Shown here one piece after another: positions 56,772 to 64,000 of a stretch of DNA of 64,000 nucleotides. The position numbers and the translations under genes are program-made. Under the pieces are notes generated by a model. The model ran no database searches, had not been told where the DNA came from, and saw only the letters and a list, made by a program, of their open reading frames with translations. The DNA is from JAGTVG01 sp964543195 (GTDB lineage Bacteria > Bacteroidota > Bacteroidia > Cytophagales > Cyclobacteriaceae). The stretch spans positions 87,783-151,782 of the forward strand of contig CAZIXF010000003.1 in assembly GCA_964543195.1 (NCBI GenBank), in the 5' to 3' direction. How positions within the stretch are numbered: position 1 is the first letter of the stretch; the number at the start of each line of letters is the position of its first letter.

Positions 56772-57770
56772 TCAGAATTTATAAACATAGGATATTGAAT
56801 TAACGGCATCCCGTGTAAGCCCATCAGGATTTACCTCCCGCTGAGTAATTTTTCTCCCGAGTATCAGTTTGATACCTGAATTAACATTAAACTGGTACCC
56901 GGCTCCTGCCAGGGCCGATAAGGCCAATCCTGCGGTTCCATCAAGTTTTATCCTTTCTCCGGAAGATTCATCAAGGATCTCATCCTTGGTGATCCTGAAA
57001 ATGGGTAACAGGCCGAGGTTAAAATTCCACCTGCCATACCTGAAATTTCGCTCTACACGGAACATAATATCGGTACCTCTTTTTAATTCTTTGGCAATAT
57101 CATTATCCCTGAGATAATTCTGATCAGGATATTCCGGCCATTCACTCCATCTGAAAAGATTATCGTTTTTGGTGAGGGCTATCTGGATACCTGTGGCCAC
57201 TAACCAATCCCTGGTAATCATGGAGGCGCCTGCTATAAAATCAAAGGAACCCAGGCTCACCTGGTAATACATCGGATAATCCCTGCCGGATCCTGTATCA
57301 AAATTCTGCAGATCCGATTGGTTGGTTGGAATTTTTGTTCCCAGCGTGCCATTGATCTCAAAGTTTTCGGAATCATAAAATCGCCTGGTAGTGCTGATAC
57401 TGATATCTCCGGGTCCGCTGGTACTGCCAAAATTTCCATTCACATATTGATAAGGCACTTTTATCTGAAAACTGGTTTTTTCCTTGAAAGCAAAAGTAAA
57501 ATCCACCGTGCCTACATAGATTACCGGGGAAAGTGTACTTGTTCCCCGATAAAAATTCAACTCGAGGGCCCTCAGACGTATGGGAACTTTTTTGTTAAAA
57601 TCCTGGTCAGGTTTCATTGCGCCCATCGTGCAGAATCCCGCATCGCTGCATCCTTGCGGTATGGCTTCCGGTACGGCCAGAACAATAAAACAAATGATAA
57701 TGATGAATTTATGTAAACGTATCGTTGACCGGTTTCGATTGAGTATTACCTTATTAATATTAAATGACAT
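56772..57770 (-). CDS. Outer-membrane beta-barrel protein, partner of the CHAT gene
   Basis: The 332-residue protein has an N-terminal hydrophobic export signal (FIIIICFIVLAVPEAIPQG), a CSDAGFCTMGAMKPDQ segment with two cysteines just after it, and then alternating amphipathic beta strands ending in a Phe residue (YVYKF), a typical outer membrane barrel end. It is a member of a Bacteroidota barrel type I recognise by its CSDAGFC segment but cannot name. It is immediately upstream of the TPR-CHAT gene, with stop and next start 1 base apart, so they form one operon. Confidence 0.75.
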   Translation of the reverse strand: MSFNINKVILNRNRSTIRLHKFIIIICFIVLAVPEAIPQGCSDAGFCTMGAMKPDQDFNKKVPIRLRALELNFYRGTSTLSPVIYVGTVDFTFAFKEKTSFQIKVPYQYVNGNFGSTSGPGDISISTTRRFYDSENFEINGTLGTKIPTNQSDLQNFDTGSGRDYPMYYQVSLGSFDFIAGASMITRDWLVATGIQIALTKNDNLFRWSEWPEYPDQNYLRDNDIAKELKRGTDIMFRVERNFRYGRWNFNLGLLPIFRITKDEILDESSGERIKLDGTAGLALSALAGAGYQFNVNSGIKLILGRKITQREVNPDGLTRDAVNSISYVYKF

Positions 57771-57952
57771 GGATAGCTAACTTATTGATACTATTCTAAT
57801 CATACCTCCACCCTTACACCGCACATAAACTTTAAATATAAGAAGATAAAATGGTCTTTTAAAAATTTATTGCCTGATTTAATCATTGATTTTTCTGAAT
57901 CCTGGTAATCTGTTCCCTTATCGATTAGAAATGCCCGGGCTATATTTTACAG
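57771..57952. other. Divergent intergenic spacer before repeat copy 4
   Basis: 182 A+T-rich bases upstream of the barrel gene, likely with its promoter. No structure is visible. The whole gap from 57771 to 58674 holds this spacer, repeat copy 4 and the following interval. Confidence 0.5.
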
Positions 57953-58187
57953 TTAACCCCGATTATTCATAAACCATTCTCAAAATAAACCGTTTTTACT
58001 ATTTAAAATATTTATTATCAGGTAGTTATAAAAAGGGATTAACCCCTGATAAGCGCAATTCAGTAGCCTATTTCTGGGCTATTTGATTAAGTATAAGAAT
58101 TTCAAAACCCTATATAATTCTTTGATTATCAAGAAATTGCGCTTAATCGGCCCTTCGGGCGAAAAATTTATGAATTTTTCGGGTTAA
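57953..58187 (+). repeat. 235-bp structured interspersed repeat, copy 4
   Basis: Fourth copy, direct orientation. It matches copy 1 except one C/T change in the GTTAYAAAAAGGG word, where it agrees with copy 3. All stems and the terminal TTAACCCC/GGGTTAA pairing are kept. Unlike the other three, this copy lies between divergent genes, so it is not tied to gene ends only. Confidence 0.9.
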
Positions 58188-58674
58188 GAAGGTAATCGTC
58201 TGTTTTACCTTTCGACGTTTTTGGAAATGACTTCCCCCTCTGAATTTTTATCATACCCAGGGGATTGCCTGCATTTACAGCTATTCAGCCCGGAGATAGT
58301 AACAAATTCAAAGGGGGTTCCGGTTTTTGAGGAAGGATCTTTTTGTAATCGGTATTTAAAGTTCAGTTCGGAAAAAGTATTCCATTAATTTGCTGTATCA
58401 AACCGGATAGGAATAAATATTGACGAACGGATCGTTAAGTTAGAATAATCGACCGGTTAATATAAAGAAAAGTTACTTTTCGGGAGAAAGAAATATATAT
58501 AAAAAGGAAAAATCTCTGTTTTCCCGGAGGCCGAAGGTATCCGCATTTGTTTTTATACCGGGATATTGAAAATTGTACAGTTGAAGATTCATGAGAACGC
58601 AACAGTTTATTTATTAAGAGAATATACTGAAATTCCGGCGCGTTGGACTGGAATTTTGAAGGGAGAAGCATATA
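58188..58674. other. Interval between repeat copy 4 and the PAS/GAF gene
   Basis: 487 bases without a credible gene. A short inverted repeat (AAGGTAA 58189-58195 with TTACCTT 58205-58211) follows the repeat directly. The minus-strand frame at 58435-58680 is Ser/Arg-rich, without family features, and overlaps the start of the next gene, so I do not accept it as a gene. The remainder presumably includes the promoter of the PAS/GAF gene. Confidence 0.5.
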
Positions 58675-60144
58675 ATGCACGAAATGATGATAAAAGAAAA
58701 GAGGGATAGGTATTATAGGCTCGATGCTTATCTCGGTGCATCACCACTTGCTGTTATACAATATGATCTGGAGGGAAACATCGAGTTGTGGAACGGAAGT
58801 GCTGAGGTGATCTTCGGGTGGACCGAAAAGGAAGTGGTGGGCAAAAAACCGCCTTTTGTTTCAGAGGATAAAAGGAAAGAATTTGCACAGCATTTCAATA
58901 GGGTGATCGATGGAGAAAGTTTTTCAGGACATGTGGCAGAAAGGATCAGAAAAGACGGCACATCCATAAGGATCAGAATTGCGGCTGTTCCTTTGAGAGA
59001 TAAAAAGGATAACATTACAGGGGTATTGACCTATATCGGGGATGTTACCCAACTTACAAAAGACCTGGAACTGCTGAAAGAAAGTGAAGAAAAGTACCGG
59101 ACACTGGCCGAAACAGCCCGGGATTTTATCATTATTCATGATATAGAGGGGTATATACATTATGCCAACCCGGTAGCAACCCATTTTATGGGTATCAGTG
59201 AAAGCGATTTTTACCGGAAAAATATAACAGAGTTTATCCCGGCCGAACAGATTGAAAACTTAAAAAAACGCCAGAAAAGAAGGCTGAATGGTGATAAGGA
59301 TTTGTTTTTATACCAGATCGAAATAAAAGGCATGAATGGAAATAAAATTCCTGTTGAAGTAAATTCTTCTCCCATCATAGCGGGCAATAAAATTACCCAG
59401 ATCCTGATCGTAGCCAGGGATATTACCGAAAGACTTGAAAATGAACGTAAACTACAGCAATATAATCAAAGACTGACCATGCTCAGAAGCATCGATCAGG
59501 GTATCATCCTGAATCATACCTCCCGTGATATTGCCGGTCATACCCTAAAAAAGATCAGGCAGTTGATCAGGTGTGACTGGGTCAGTATTCTTCTCTTTAA
59601 GGAAAATGATGTTAAGGCCAAAATTTTTGCTATAGAAGGTGAAGAAAGCCCACTATTCAACCATAAGGAATTGCCGATCAGCAGGAATGTAAGAGTTCGG
59701 GAACTGAAAAAGGGCAAGGTTCTTATTGCCAACGATCTTGAGAATCTAAAATCTCCCATTTTCTCTTTTGCAAATAAACTGGTAAATGAAGGAGTCAGGT
59801 CATCCATGAGTGCTCCTCTGTTTGCCAATGAAGAGCTGGTCGGTATGCTTTCATTACTTTCCAGGGACAAGGATTTTTTTACGGATGAACATGAGGAGAT
59901 CACCAGGGAGGTATCCATGCATCTTGCTGTTACAATAAAAGAGGTCAATATGGCCCAACAACAGGAAGAAAGTTACAAAGAACTTGAAAAAAGAGTGGAA
60001 GAACGAACGGCGGAGTTAAAAAGCAAAAATGAACAACTTGAAAGAATGAATAAGTTATTTGTTGGAAGGGAATTCAGGATCAAGGAATTGAAGGAGCAGG
60101 TTAAGGCGCTGGAAAGGCAATTAAACAAGTCCCGGGGTAATTAA
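58675..60144 (+). CDS. PAS-PAS-GAF sensory protein with coiled-coil C-terminus, no kinase domain
   Basis: The 489-residue protein has two PAS domains (residues ~22-130 with GNIELWNGSAEVIFGWTEKEVVG, and ~143-250 with GYIHYANPVATHFMGISESD), a GAF domain (~270-425, SAPLFANEELVGMLSLLSR) and a coiled coil ending RIKELKEQVKALERQLNKSR. The KLFVGREFRIKELK segment is like the linker just before a histidine kinase core, but the His box and ATPase domain are absent. It may act as a signal modulator or be a truncated kinase. No response regulator is next to it. Confidence 0.87.
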   Translation: MHEMMIKEKRDRYYRLDAYLGASPLAVIQYDLEGNIELWNGSAEVIFGWTEKEVVGKKPPFVSEDKRKEFAQHFNRVIDGESFSGHVAERIRKDGTSIRIRIAAVPLRDKKDNITGVLTYIGDVTQLTKDLELLKESEEKYRTLAETARDFIIIHDIEGYIHYANPVATHFMGISESDFYRKNITEFIPAEQIENLKKRQKRRLNGDKDLFLYQIEIKGMNGNKIPVEVNSSPIIAGNKITQILIVARDITERLENERKLQQYNQRLTMLRSIDQGIILNHTSRDIAGHTLKKIRQLIRCDWVSILLFKENDVKAKIFAIEGEESPLFNHKELPISRNVRVRELKKGKVLIANDLENLKSPIFSFANKLVNEGVRSSMSAPLFANEELVGMLSLLSRDKDFFTDEHEEITREVSMHLAVTIKEVNMAQQQEESYKELEKRVEERTAELKSKNEQLERMNKLFVGREFRIKELKEQVKALERQLNKSRGN

Positions 60145-60175
60145 GTTCGATTTATTGATGCGCTAATCCTGAATT

Positions 60176-61594
60176 TTACTCATTCATTTTTATCGGCGTT
60201 CTGACCCTGGTGTTCAGTCGGTACGGTAGTTCCCATAATTCTCCTTCTGAATTCCCGAAATATAATTTTGATATGCTGAATTCATCCGGGTTCCCATCGG
60301 CACAGAAAAAATAAAACGGATCCTGTGCGTTTACCGGCCGCCGGGCATAGGATAAATTTCTGTCGGTAACACTCCGGATCATCTTTTTCATGGACCATTC
60401 CCGGCCGTTATCTTTTGATTTCCAAATCATCAACTGGCCGCCGGTGCCATATTTCTGCGGCCCCGGGGCAGTGGGAGCGATGATCTGCCAATCCTTTCCA
60501 TTGATATAAAGACTTCCCATATCGTAATTATGATCAGAATTACAGACATGAACCGTGACCCATTTATTCCCGGTCCATCTGGTGATCATCCATTTTCTCG
60601 GATCATTCTGCGGGCCGGGTTCATGCCCTCCGCTGGTCACATAAAGGCAAGCCGGATTTCCATTCTCATCAAAATTTACATCTTTAAGATAAACATTCCT
60701 GTTGTATTTACTGTAGTTGATAACCCTGGCTTTCGAGTCTGGATTGGTGAGCGGTATGGATATGGGATTTCCCCGTGCATCTGTCCAGGTCCGGCCAAAA
60801 TCATTGGTTTGAAGATAATACAGGTCTGTTCGCCTATCCACATTGCCGTCAGGATGACGATTGAAAAAGGTCACAATCTTATTTCCCGTTGAATTACTCA
60901 CCTGGTAATGACCGCCTCTTTCATCCCCGGGCTCCCTGATACCTGCTAGCTTTATGTCTTCACTCCAGTTGAAACCATACGTACTTGTTTCAAAATACAA
61001 TTCCCTAATCCCCGTATATTTGGTGAAAAAATGAAATATTCCTTGGCCAGGTATGAACCAGGGCTGCGGATAGGTCATTTCTTCCGTAGTAACCTGGTTA
61101 AAGGATCCGATGGAATAGGGTTTTGAGCTTCTGTATTTGAATCCCGGTCTCGAACTGCCCCTTCCGCTGACAAACACCCAGATATATCCTTCTTCATCCA
61201 TAGTTATACTGGGGTTGTCATGAGGATCATCAACCCCCCGCTTATCATGAACTACAACGGGTTGCGTTATTGTGTGGGAATTATGATCGTATGACCCGAT
61301 CATGCATAATAAATACTTTTCATCGGCATGGGTGGTTCCGCCATATACGAAAAAAGTTTTGTCCGTCATGGCAGAATAAATAGCCAGAGGGATATGTTTA
61401 GCGGTATATGTTCCCAACCCGCCGGAATATTTATCCCCATATTCAGACTTCTGATTGAGCTCGAACCAGATGCCCCGGTACCCGTCTATTTTTTTATTAT
61501 TCAAAGATTGTGAATAAACATTTCCGGTTAAGGTCATTAATACGACCGGGATCACCAGGAATTCGAAAAGATAAAAGGATAAATTGGATCGCAT
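60176..61594 (-). CDS. Secreted BNR_4 repeat protein (possible polysaccharide lyase)
   Basis: The 472-residue protein has a signal peptide (LVIPVVLMTLTGNVYSQ) and the start DGYRGIWFELNQKSEYGDKYSGGLGTYTAKH, typical of the BNR_4 (PF15892) group that includes ulvan lyases of PL24/PL25 type. Asp-box-like words such as TNDFGRTW and SKDNGREW follow, as in seven-bladed propellers. The family degrades algal or plant polysaccharides. No SusC/SusD pair, sulfatase or other lyase is nearby, so the substrate is only suggested. No T9SS tail is seen. Confidence 0.8.
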   Translation of the reverse strand: MRSNLSFYLFEFLVIPVVLMTLTGNVYSQSLNNKKIDGYRGIWFELNQKSEYGDKYSGGLGTYTAKHIPLAIYSAMTDKTFFVYGGTTHADEKYLLCMIGSYDHNSHTITQPVVVHDKRGVDDPHDNPSITMDEEGYIWVFVSGRGSSRPGFKYRSSKPYSIGSFNQVTTEEMTYPQPWFIPGQGIFHFFTKYTGIRELYFETSTYGFNWSEDIKLAGIREPGDERGGHYQVSNSTGNKIVTFFNRHPDGNVDRRTDLYYLQTNDFGRTWTDARGNPISIPLTNPDSKARVINYSKYNRNVYLKDVNFDENGNPACLYVTSGGHEPGPQNDPRKWMITRWTGNKWVTVHVCNSDHNYDMGSLYINGKDWQIIAPTAPGPQKYGTGGQLMIWKSKDNGREWSMKKMIRSVTDRNLSYARRPVNAQDPFYFFCADGNPDEFSISKLYFGNSEGELWELPYRLNTRVRTPIKMNE

Positions 61595-61605
61595 GACGGG
61601 TTGGT

Positions 61606-61858
61606 TTATTCAATCATACCATATGGGTCTTCAAGGGTTTTAATTTCTTTCTCATCCGGATTAAGGTCATTAACGATCTGAAAAGACCAGCCTATTTCCG
61701 ACTGCCCCAATTCCGGATAATTATCTTCGCCGGTTTTTTCAGGAAGTGCCCCCATTCTGATAAACTATAAAATATACCACAATGGAAGCAAGAGCCACGG
61801 TGGCTGCCATAGACCAGTAAATAATACTTACCTGCCGGAAAAAATGTTTTGTGTTCAT
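61606..61858 (-). pseudogene. Small membrane protein gene with a single-base frameshift
   Basis: The ATG at 61858 follows directly on the stop of the DinB gene and reads MNTKHFFRQVSIIYWSMAAT, then VALASIVVYFIVYQN, a single membrane helix. Then a five-G run (plus-strand CCCCC at 61749-61753) shifts the frame into a TGA. Removing one G rejoins GALPEKTGEDNYPELGQSEI and a tail KTLEDPYGMIE to a TAA at 61606. The span of 253 bases is 84 codons plus one, as expected. The intact protein would have 83 residues. I recognise no family. It may be real decay or a homopolymer error. Confidence 0.75.
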
Positions 61859-62302
61859 TCAGATATCTCCGTTGATCTGTTCAAGATGATGGTCCAGGTG
61901 ACGGATATAATCTTCCACCACCCATTCCAGGGTATGTGATTCATTATTGACCGGGCAGGGACGGTTCAGGTCATCCGGATCCATATTTCCTAAAATCACA
62001 ATGATCTGTTCATTAAGAAGTTGCCACAGGCTGCTTAGTTTTGCCAGTTCCACATGCTGGTAGTTGTTTAGTTTTACCCAGTAATCCTGGTTATAGGCTA
62101 TGGACGGCGATTCTTCGTATTGCGTCCGGATAAAGCGTTGAATATTGTTCTGTGCCGAATCGATCAGGTGACCGAGTATTTCCTTTTTGCTCCATTTTTC
62201 CGGAGAAGGTTTGTGTGCAAACTTTTTTTCATCCGCTTTCTCAAATAATCTGGCCTGAATCCCGATTATCCGCGTGAGTTTATTAATGAAGTTGTCTTTC
62301 AT
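61859..62302 (-). CDS. DinB family metal-dependent hydrolase-like protein
   Basis: The 147-residue protein has the four-helix DinB/YfiT layout: KKFAHKPSPEKWSKKEILGHLIDSAQNNIQRF with the first His, and VVEDYIRHLDHHLEQI with two more His residues, likely metal ligands. These proteins act on thiols such as bacillithiol or are DNA-damage inducible, though many remain uncharacterised. Its stop is immediately followed by the frameshifted small membrane protein start, so the two may be co-transcribed. Confidence 0.87.
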   Translation of the reverse strand: MKDNFINKLTRIIGIQARLFEKADEKKFAHKPSPEKWSKKEILGHLIDSAQNNIQRFIRTQYEESPSIAYNQDYWVKLNNYQHVELAKLSSLWQLLNEQIIVILGNMDPDDLNRPCPVNNESHTLEWVVEDYIRHLDHHLEQINGDI

Positions 62303-62358
62303 TTTATTTTTTTACTAAAAAGAATTGAACCGCAATGTTCCGGTAAATTAATAAAAAA

Positions 62359-63027
62359 TTAATCAAGATGACAGCTATCATCACAGCAGTTCACCTTTCC
62401 TGTCCGGGCTTTTTCAAAGGCCTCACGACCTTCCCTGAATGCGTACCAGGCAATTCCCAGGCTGCCCAGCACATCAAAATAGGGAACTCCGAAAAGTTCA
62501 TATAATACACTCGAGCCAAGCAGGATGAATGAAAGGTAAAAGCAGGTTTTGGTACATTTTGCATCGGAGATTACCGGAGCCGAATCGAGTTTATATCCTA
62601 CTTCAAGTTTACTCCGGTATAAAAAGTACATGGTCAAAATGGAGATCCCTGCAATGATAATTCCGGCCACGGTGGTTTCTGGTGAAGATTGAAAATATAT
62701 GGAAAGTGCCGATCCGATTATGAGGCCCGCCGTGAGCAGGTAAAAAGCGAACCCCGTTATTTTTAATGCGGTGGTTTCAAACGAATCCCGTCGCTCCACA
62801 GGCTGTGATTTCATCCTCCAGATCATATGGGCGATTCCCATCCCGGAAATGACTTCAACAAAACTGTCAATACCAAAACCAAACAGGGCCAGCGTTTCAT
62901 CATCACTGCCAAAATAGGTGGAGATTATACCTTCGGCGAGGTTATATCCAATGGTTATCACACTCAGCCATAAAGCAAGTTGCAATAATTTATCATGATT
63001 TTTCGTTGCGATCAGCACGTATTTCAT
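62359..63027 (-). CDS. Cation diffusion facilitator-type transporter with Cys-rich C-terminus
   Basis: The 222-residue protein has about six hydrophobic segments and the core FGFGIDSFVEVISGMGIAHMIWRMK, in the position of the H-x-x-x-D metal site of CDF transporters. It lacks the usual cytoplasmic C-terminal domain and instead ends KVNCCDDSCHLD, a possible metal-binding tail. A second Cys pair (DAKCTKTC) lies in the middle. These features suggest export of a thiol-binding heavy metal, but the metal cannot be told. Confidence 0.78.
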   Translation of the reverse strand: MKYVLIATKNHDKLLQLALWLSVITIGYNLAEGIISTYFGSDDETLALFGFGIDSFVEVISGMGIAHMIWRMKSQPVERRDSFETTALKITGFAFYLLTAGLIIGSALSIYFQSSPETTVAGIIIAGISILTMYFLYRSKLEVGYKLDSAPVISDAKCTKTCFYLSFILLGSSVLYELFGVPYFDVLGSLGIAWYAFREGREAFEKARTGKVNCCDDSCHLD

Positions 63028-63068
63028 CTTTCAACCTGGTTTTGGAATACTTTAACCTGTAAATTTAC

Positions 63069-63683
63069 TCATTTTTCCTTTTCAAGTAAACCGGACTGGT
63101 GCAGATTATAGGCAATGCTTTTTGTGAAATCGTCAATAGCTTGTTCATAAGTGGCTGTTTCCAGGGGTTGCGTGACCGAATCGTAAATCCACTTTGATCC
63201 GGTCACTGTAAACAGTTGGGTTCTTACCACATAGGCGTGTCCCAGATTTGTGCTTAAGGGATGGGCCCGGTCACTGTAGGTATCGAGATACATGTAAAAC
63301 AGAGGTTCTTCCGGATCGGTCTTTTCTGGTCTTTCGGTATTGATATAACGCTCTCCGGCCTCAATTTTTTCCAGCCTGGTAATCAGAATAGCCTCAAAGT
63401 CCTGATCTTTCAACAGATTTGCCAGTTCCAGCTTTCCCGGAAGGGTTTCCTCTTCGAAATACTGATTGCTGGGTTGCACATTATAACCGTAATGGTCAAA
63501 CCAGCTGGACAAGGTATTTTCGATCAACTGCCGTTGCTCATCAATGCTGCCGAGATGCAATATCAGCACCTTGTTAAGGTTGTAATTTTTTTCACTTATT
63601 TCAACATGATCAAAACCGGTTTGTATTCCGGCACATGAACTCATAAATAAAAAAATTGAAAAAGAGACGTGTTTTATTCTCAT
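63069..63683 (-). CDS. Lipoprotein, DUF4136/hypothetical type
   Basis: The ATG at 63683 opens a short lipoprotein signal (MRIKHVSFSIFLFMSSCAG, lipobox SSC). The mature part (KVLILHLGSIDEQRQLIENT; YGYNVQPSNQYF; EAILITRLEKIEAGERYINT) has the alternating strand-helix layout of periplasmic DUF4136- or CsgG-like lipoproteins: a conserved sheet with a gene-end DFTKSIAYNLHQSGLL. Function unknown. It is 41 bases upstream of the CDF gene on the same strand. Confidence 0.65.
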   Translation of the reverse strand: MRIKHVSFSIFLFMSSCAGIQTGFDHVEISEKNYNLNKVLILHLGSIDEQRQLIENTLSSWFDHYGYNVQPSNQYFEEETLPGKLELANLLKDQDFEAILITRLEKIEAGERYINTERPEKTDPEEPLFYMYLDTYSDRAHPLSTNLGHAYVVRTQLFTVTGSKWIYDSVTQPLETATYEQAIDDFTKSIAYNLHQSGLLEKEK

Positions 63684-63827
63684 GGATTCTGTTTTGTTTG
63701 ACAAACTCTCTGCTTCTAACCGCTTGTCTGATTTTGCTGTTCAGGAATTTACTATACTCTCCATGTTAAAATCAGACTTAAATTTATTAAGCAAAGTAAA
63801 ATTTTAGTATTTTGAGAAAAATTAAGA

Positions 63828-63845
63828 CCTGAAACATGTTTCAGG
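63828..63845 (+). promoter_or_regulatory. Perfect 18-bp palindrome followed by a T run
   Basis: CCTGAAACATGTTTCAGG is a perfect palindrome followed by GTTTTTG. It lies between two divergent genes (63683 and 63948) and could be an operator or a transcription attenuator or terminator in the leader of the oxidoreductase gene. Only the sequence symmetry supports it. Confidence 0.4.
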
Positions 63846-63947
63846 GTTTTTGATTGTTAAGATTATACAATGAAAATTTTTGTATAACAAATTTTTTAAT
63901 CTGACTTTTTCGGAACAGATAAAGAATAACTTCATAAAATCGCCATC

Positions 63948-64000
63948 ATGGAAAAATTAAAATATGCTGTATTTGGATGTGGCTTCTGGTCTCATTTTCA
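63948..64000 (+). CDS. Gfo/Idh/MocA-type oxidoreductase, start only
   Basis: The ATG at 63948 begins MEKLKYAVFGCGFWSHF, whose GCGFWSHF matches the N-terminal dinucleotide-binding G-x-G-x-x-x-x motif of Gfo/Idh/MocA sugar dehydrogenases. The gene runs off the right edge. Only 17 residues are visible, so substrate and length cannot be told. Confidence 0.6.
   Translation, partial: MEKLKYAVFGCGFWSHF

Noticed and set aside
1619..58187. Target-site duplications flanking the 235-bp repeats
   Set aside because: I compared the flanks of all four copies and found no consistent direct repeat; only a shared G after the right end in element orientation.
58435..58680. 81-residue open frame on the minus strand
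   Set aside because: It overlaps the start of the PAS/GAF gene and has no recognisable feature.

Overview
The window looks like a chromosomal segment of a Bacteroidota bacterium, probably class Bacteroidia. The reasons are a secreted subtilase with a type IX secretion (T9SS) C-terminal sorting tail, many short lipoproteins with a Cys lipobox, an NfeD/slipin pair, small membrane proteins typical of the phylum, a tRNA-Leu gene with no encoded CCA, A+T-rich spacers, and few recognisable Shine-Dalgarno sites. A pta / 3-hydroxyacyl-CoA dehydrogenase / ackA cluster points to acetate metabolism or fermentation. No plasmid, phage, transposase or CRISPR genes were seen.

Layout. 0-13 kb: the end of a BNR/sortilin-type propeller protein, an ACP phosphodiesterase homologue, a methyltransferase, a J-domain membrane protein, a PaaN-like aldehyde dehydrogenase that seems to lack its catalytic Cys, a large T9SS subtilase, cinA, and an E2 acyltransferase. 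13-24 kb: a NifX-like protein, ackA-hbd-pta, an EI24 membrane protein overlapping a succinate-semialdehyde dehydrogenase, a YdcF-like protein, a TerB/ABCG-type transporter and a lipoprotein. 24-31 kb: two paralogous secreted proteins, ComEC, GNAT, PhoH, a SAM hydrolase-type protein and a monooxygenase. 30.7-32.9 kb: a gene-poor scar with degenerate tandem repeats, tRNA-Leu(CAA), a possible tRNA fragment and two gene remnants. 33-45 kb: NfeD/slipin, a phosphoesterase, small membrane proteins (one frameshifted), a Ca-type P-ATPase and a sulfotransferase. 45-52 kb: gamma-glutamyltransferase, the agmatine-to-putrescine pair aguA/aguB, and a CopB-type ATPase. 52-64 kb: an aldo/keto reductase, an enolase-superfamily protein, a secreted TPR-CHAT protein with an outer-membrane barrel, a PAS/PAS/GAF protein, a BNR_4 protein, a frameshifted small membrane protein next to DinB, a CDF-type cation transporter, a lipoprotein, and the start of a Gfo/Idh/MocA oxidoreductase.

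The strongest unexplained signal is a 235-bp element present in four almost identical copies (1619, 25169 reversed, 35307, 57953). It has imperfect terminal inverted repeats and several nested perfect stems, contains no ORF, and sits between convergent gene ends in three of the four cases. It resembles a MITE or another structured interspersed repeat. Two genes (37889-38375 and 61606-61858) each carry a single-base frameshift in a short homopolymer.
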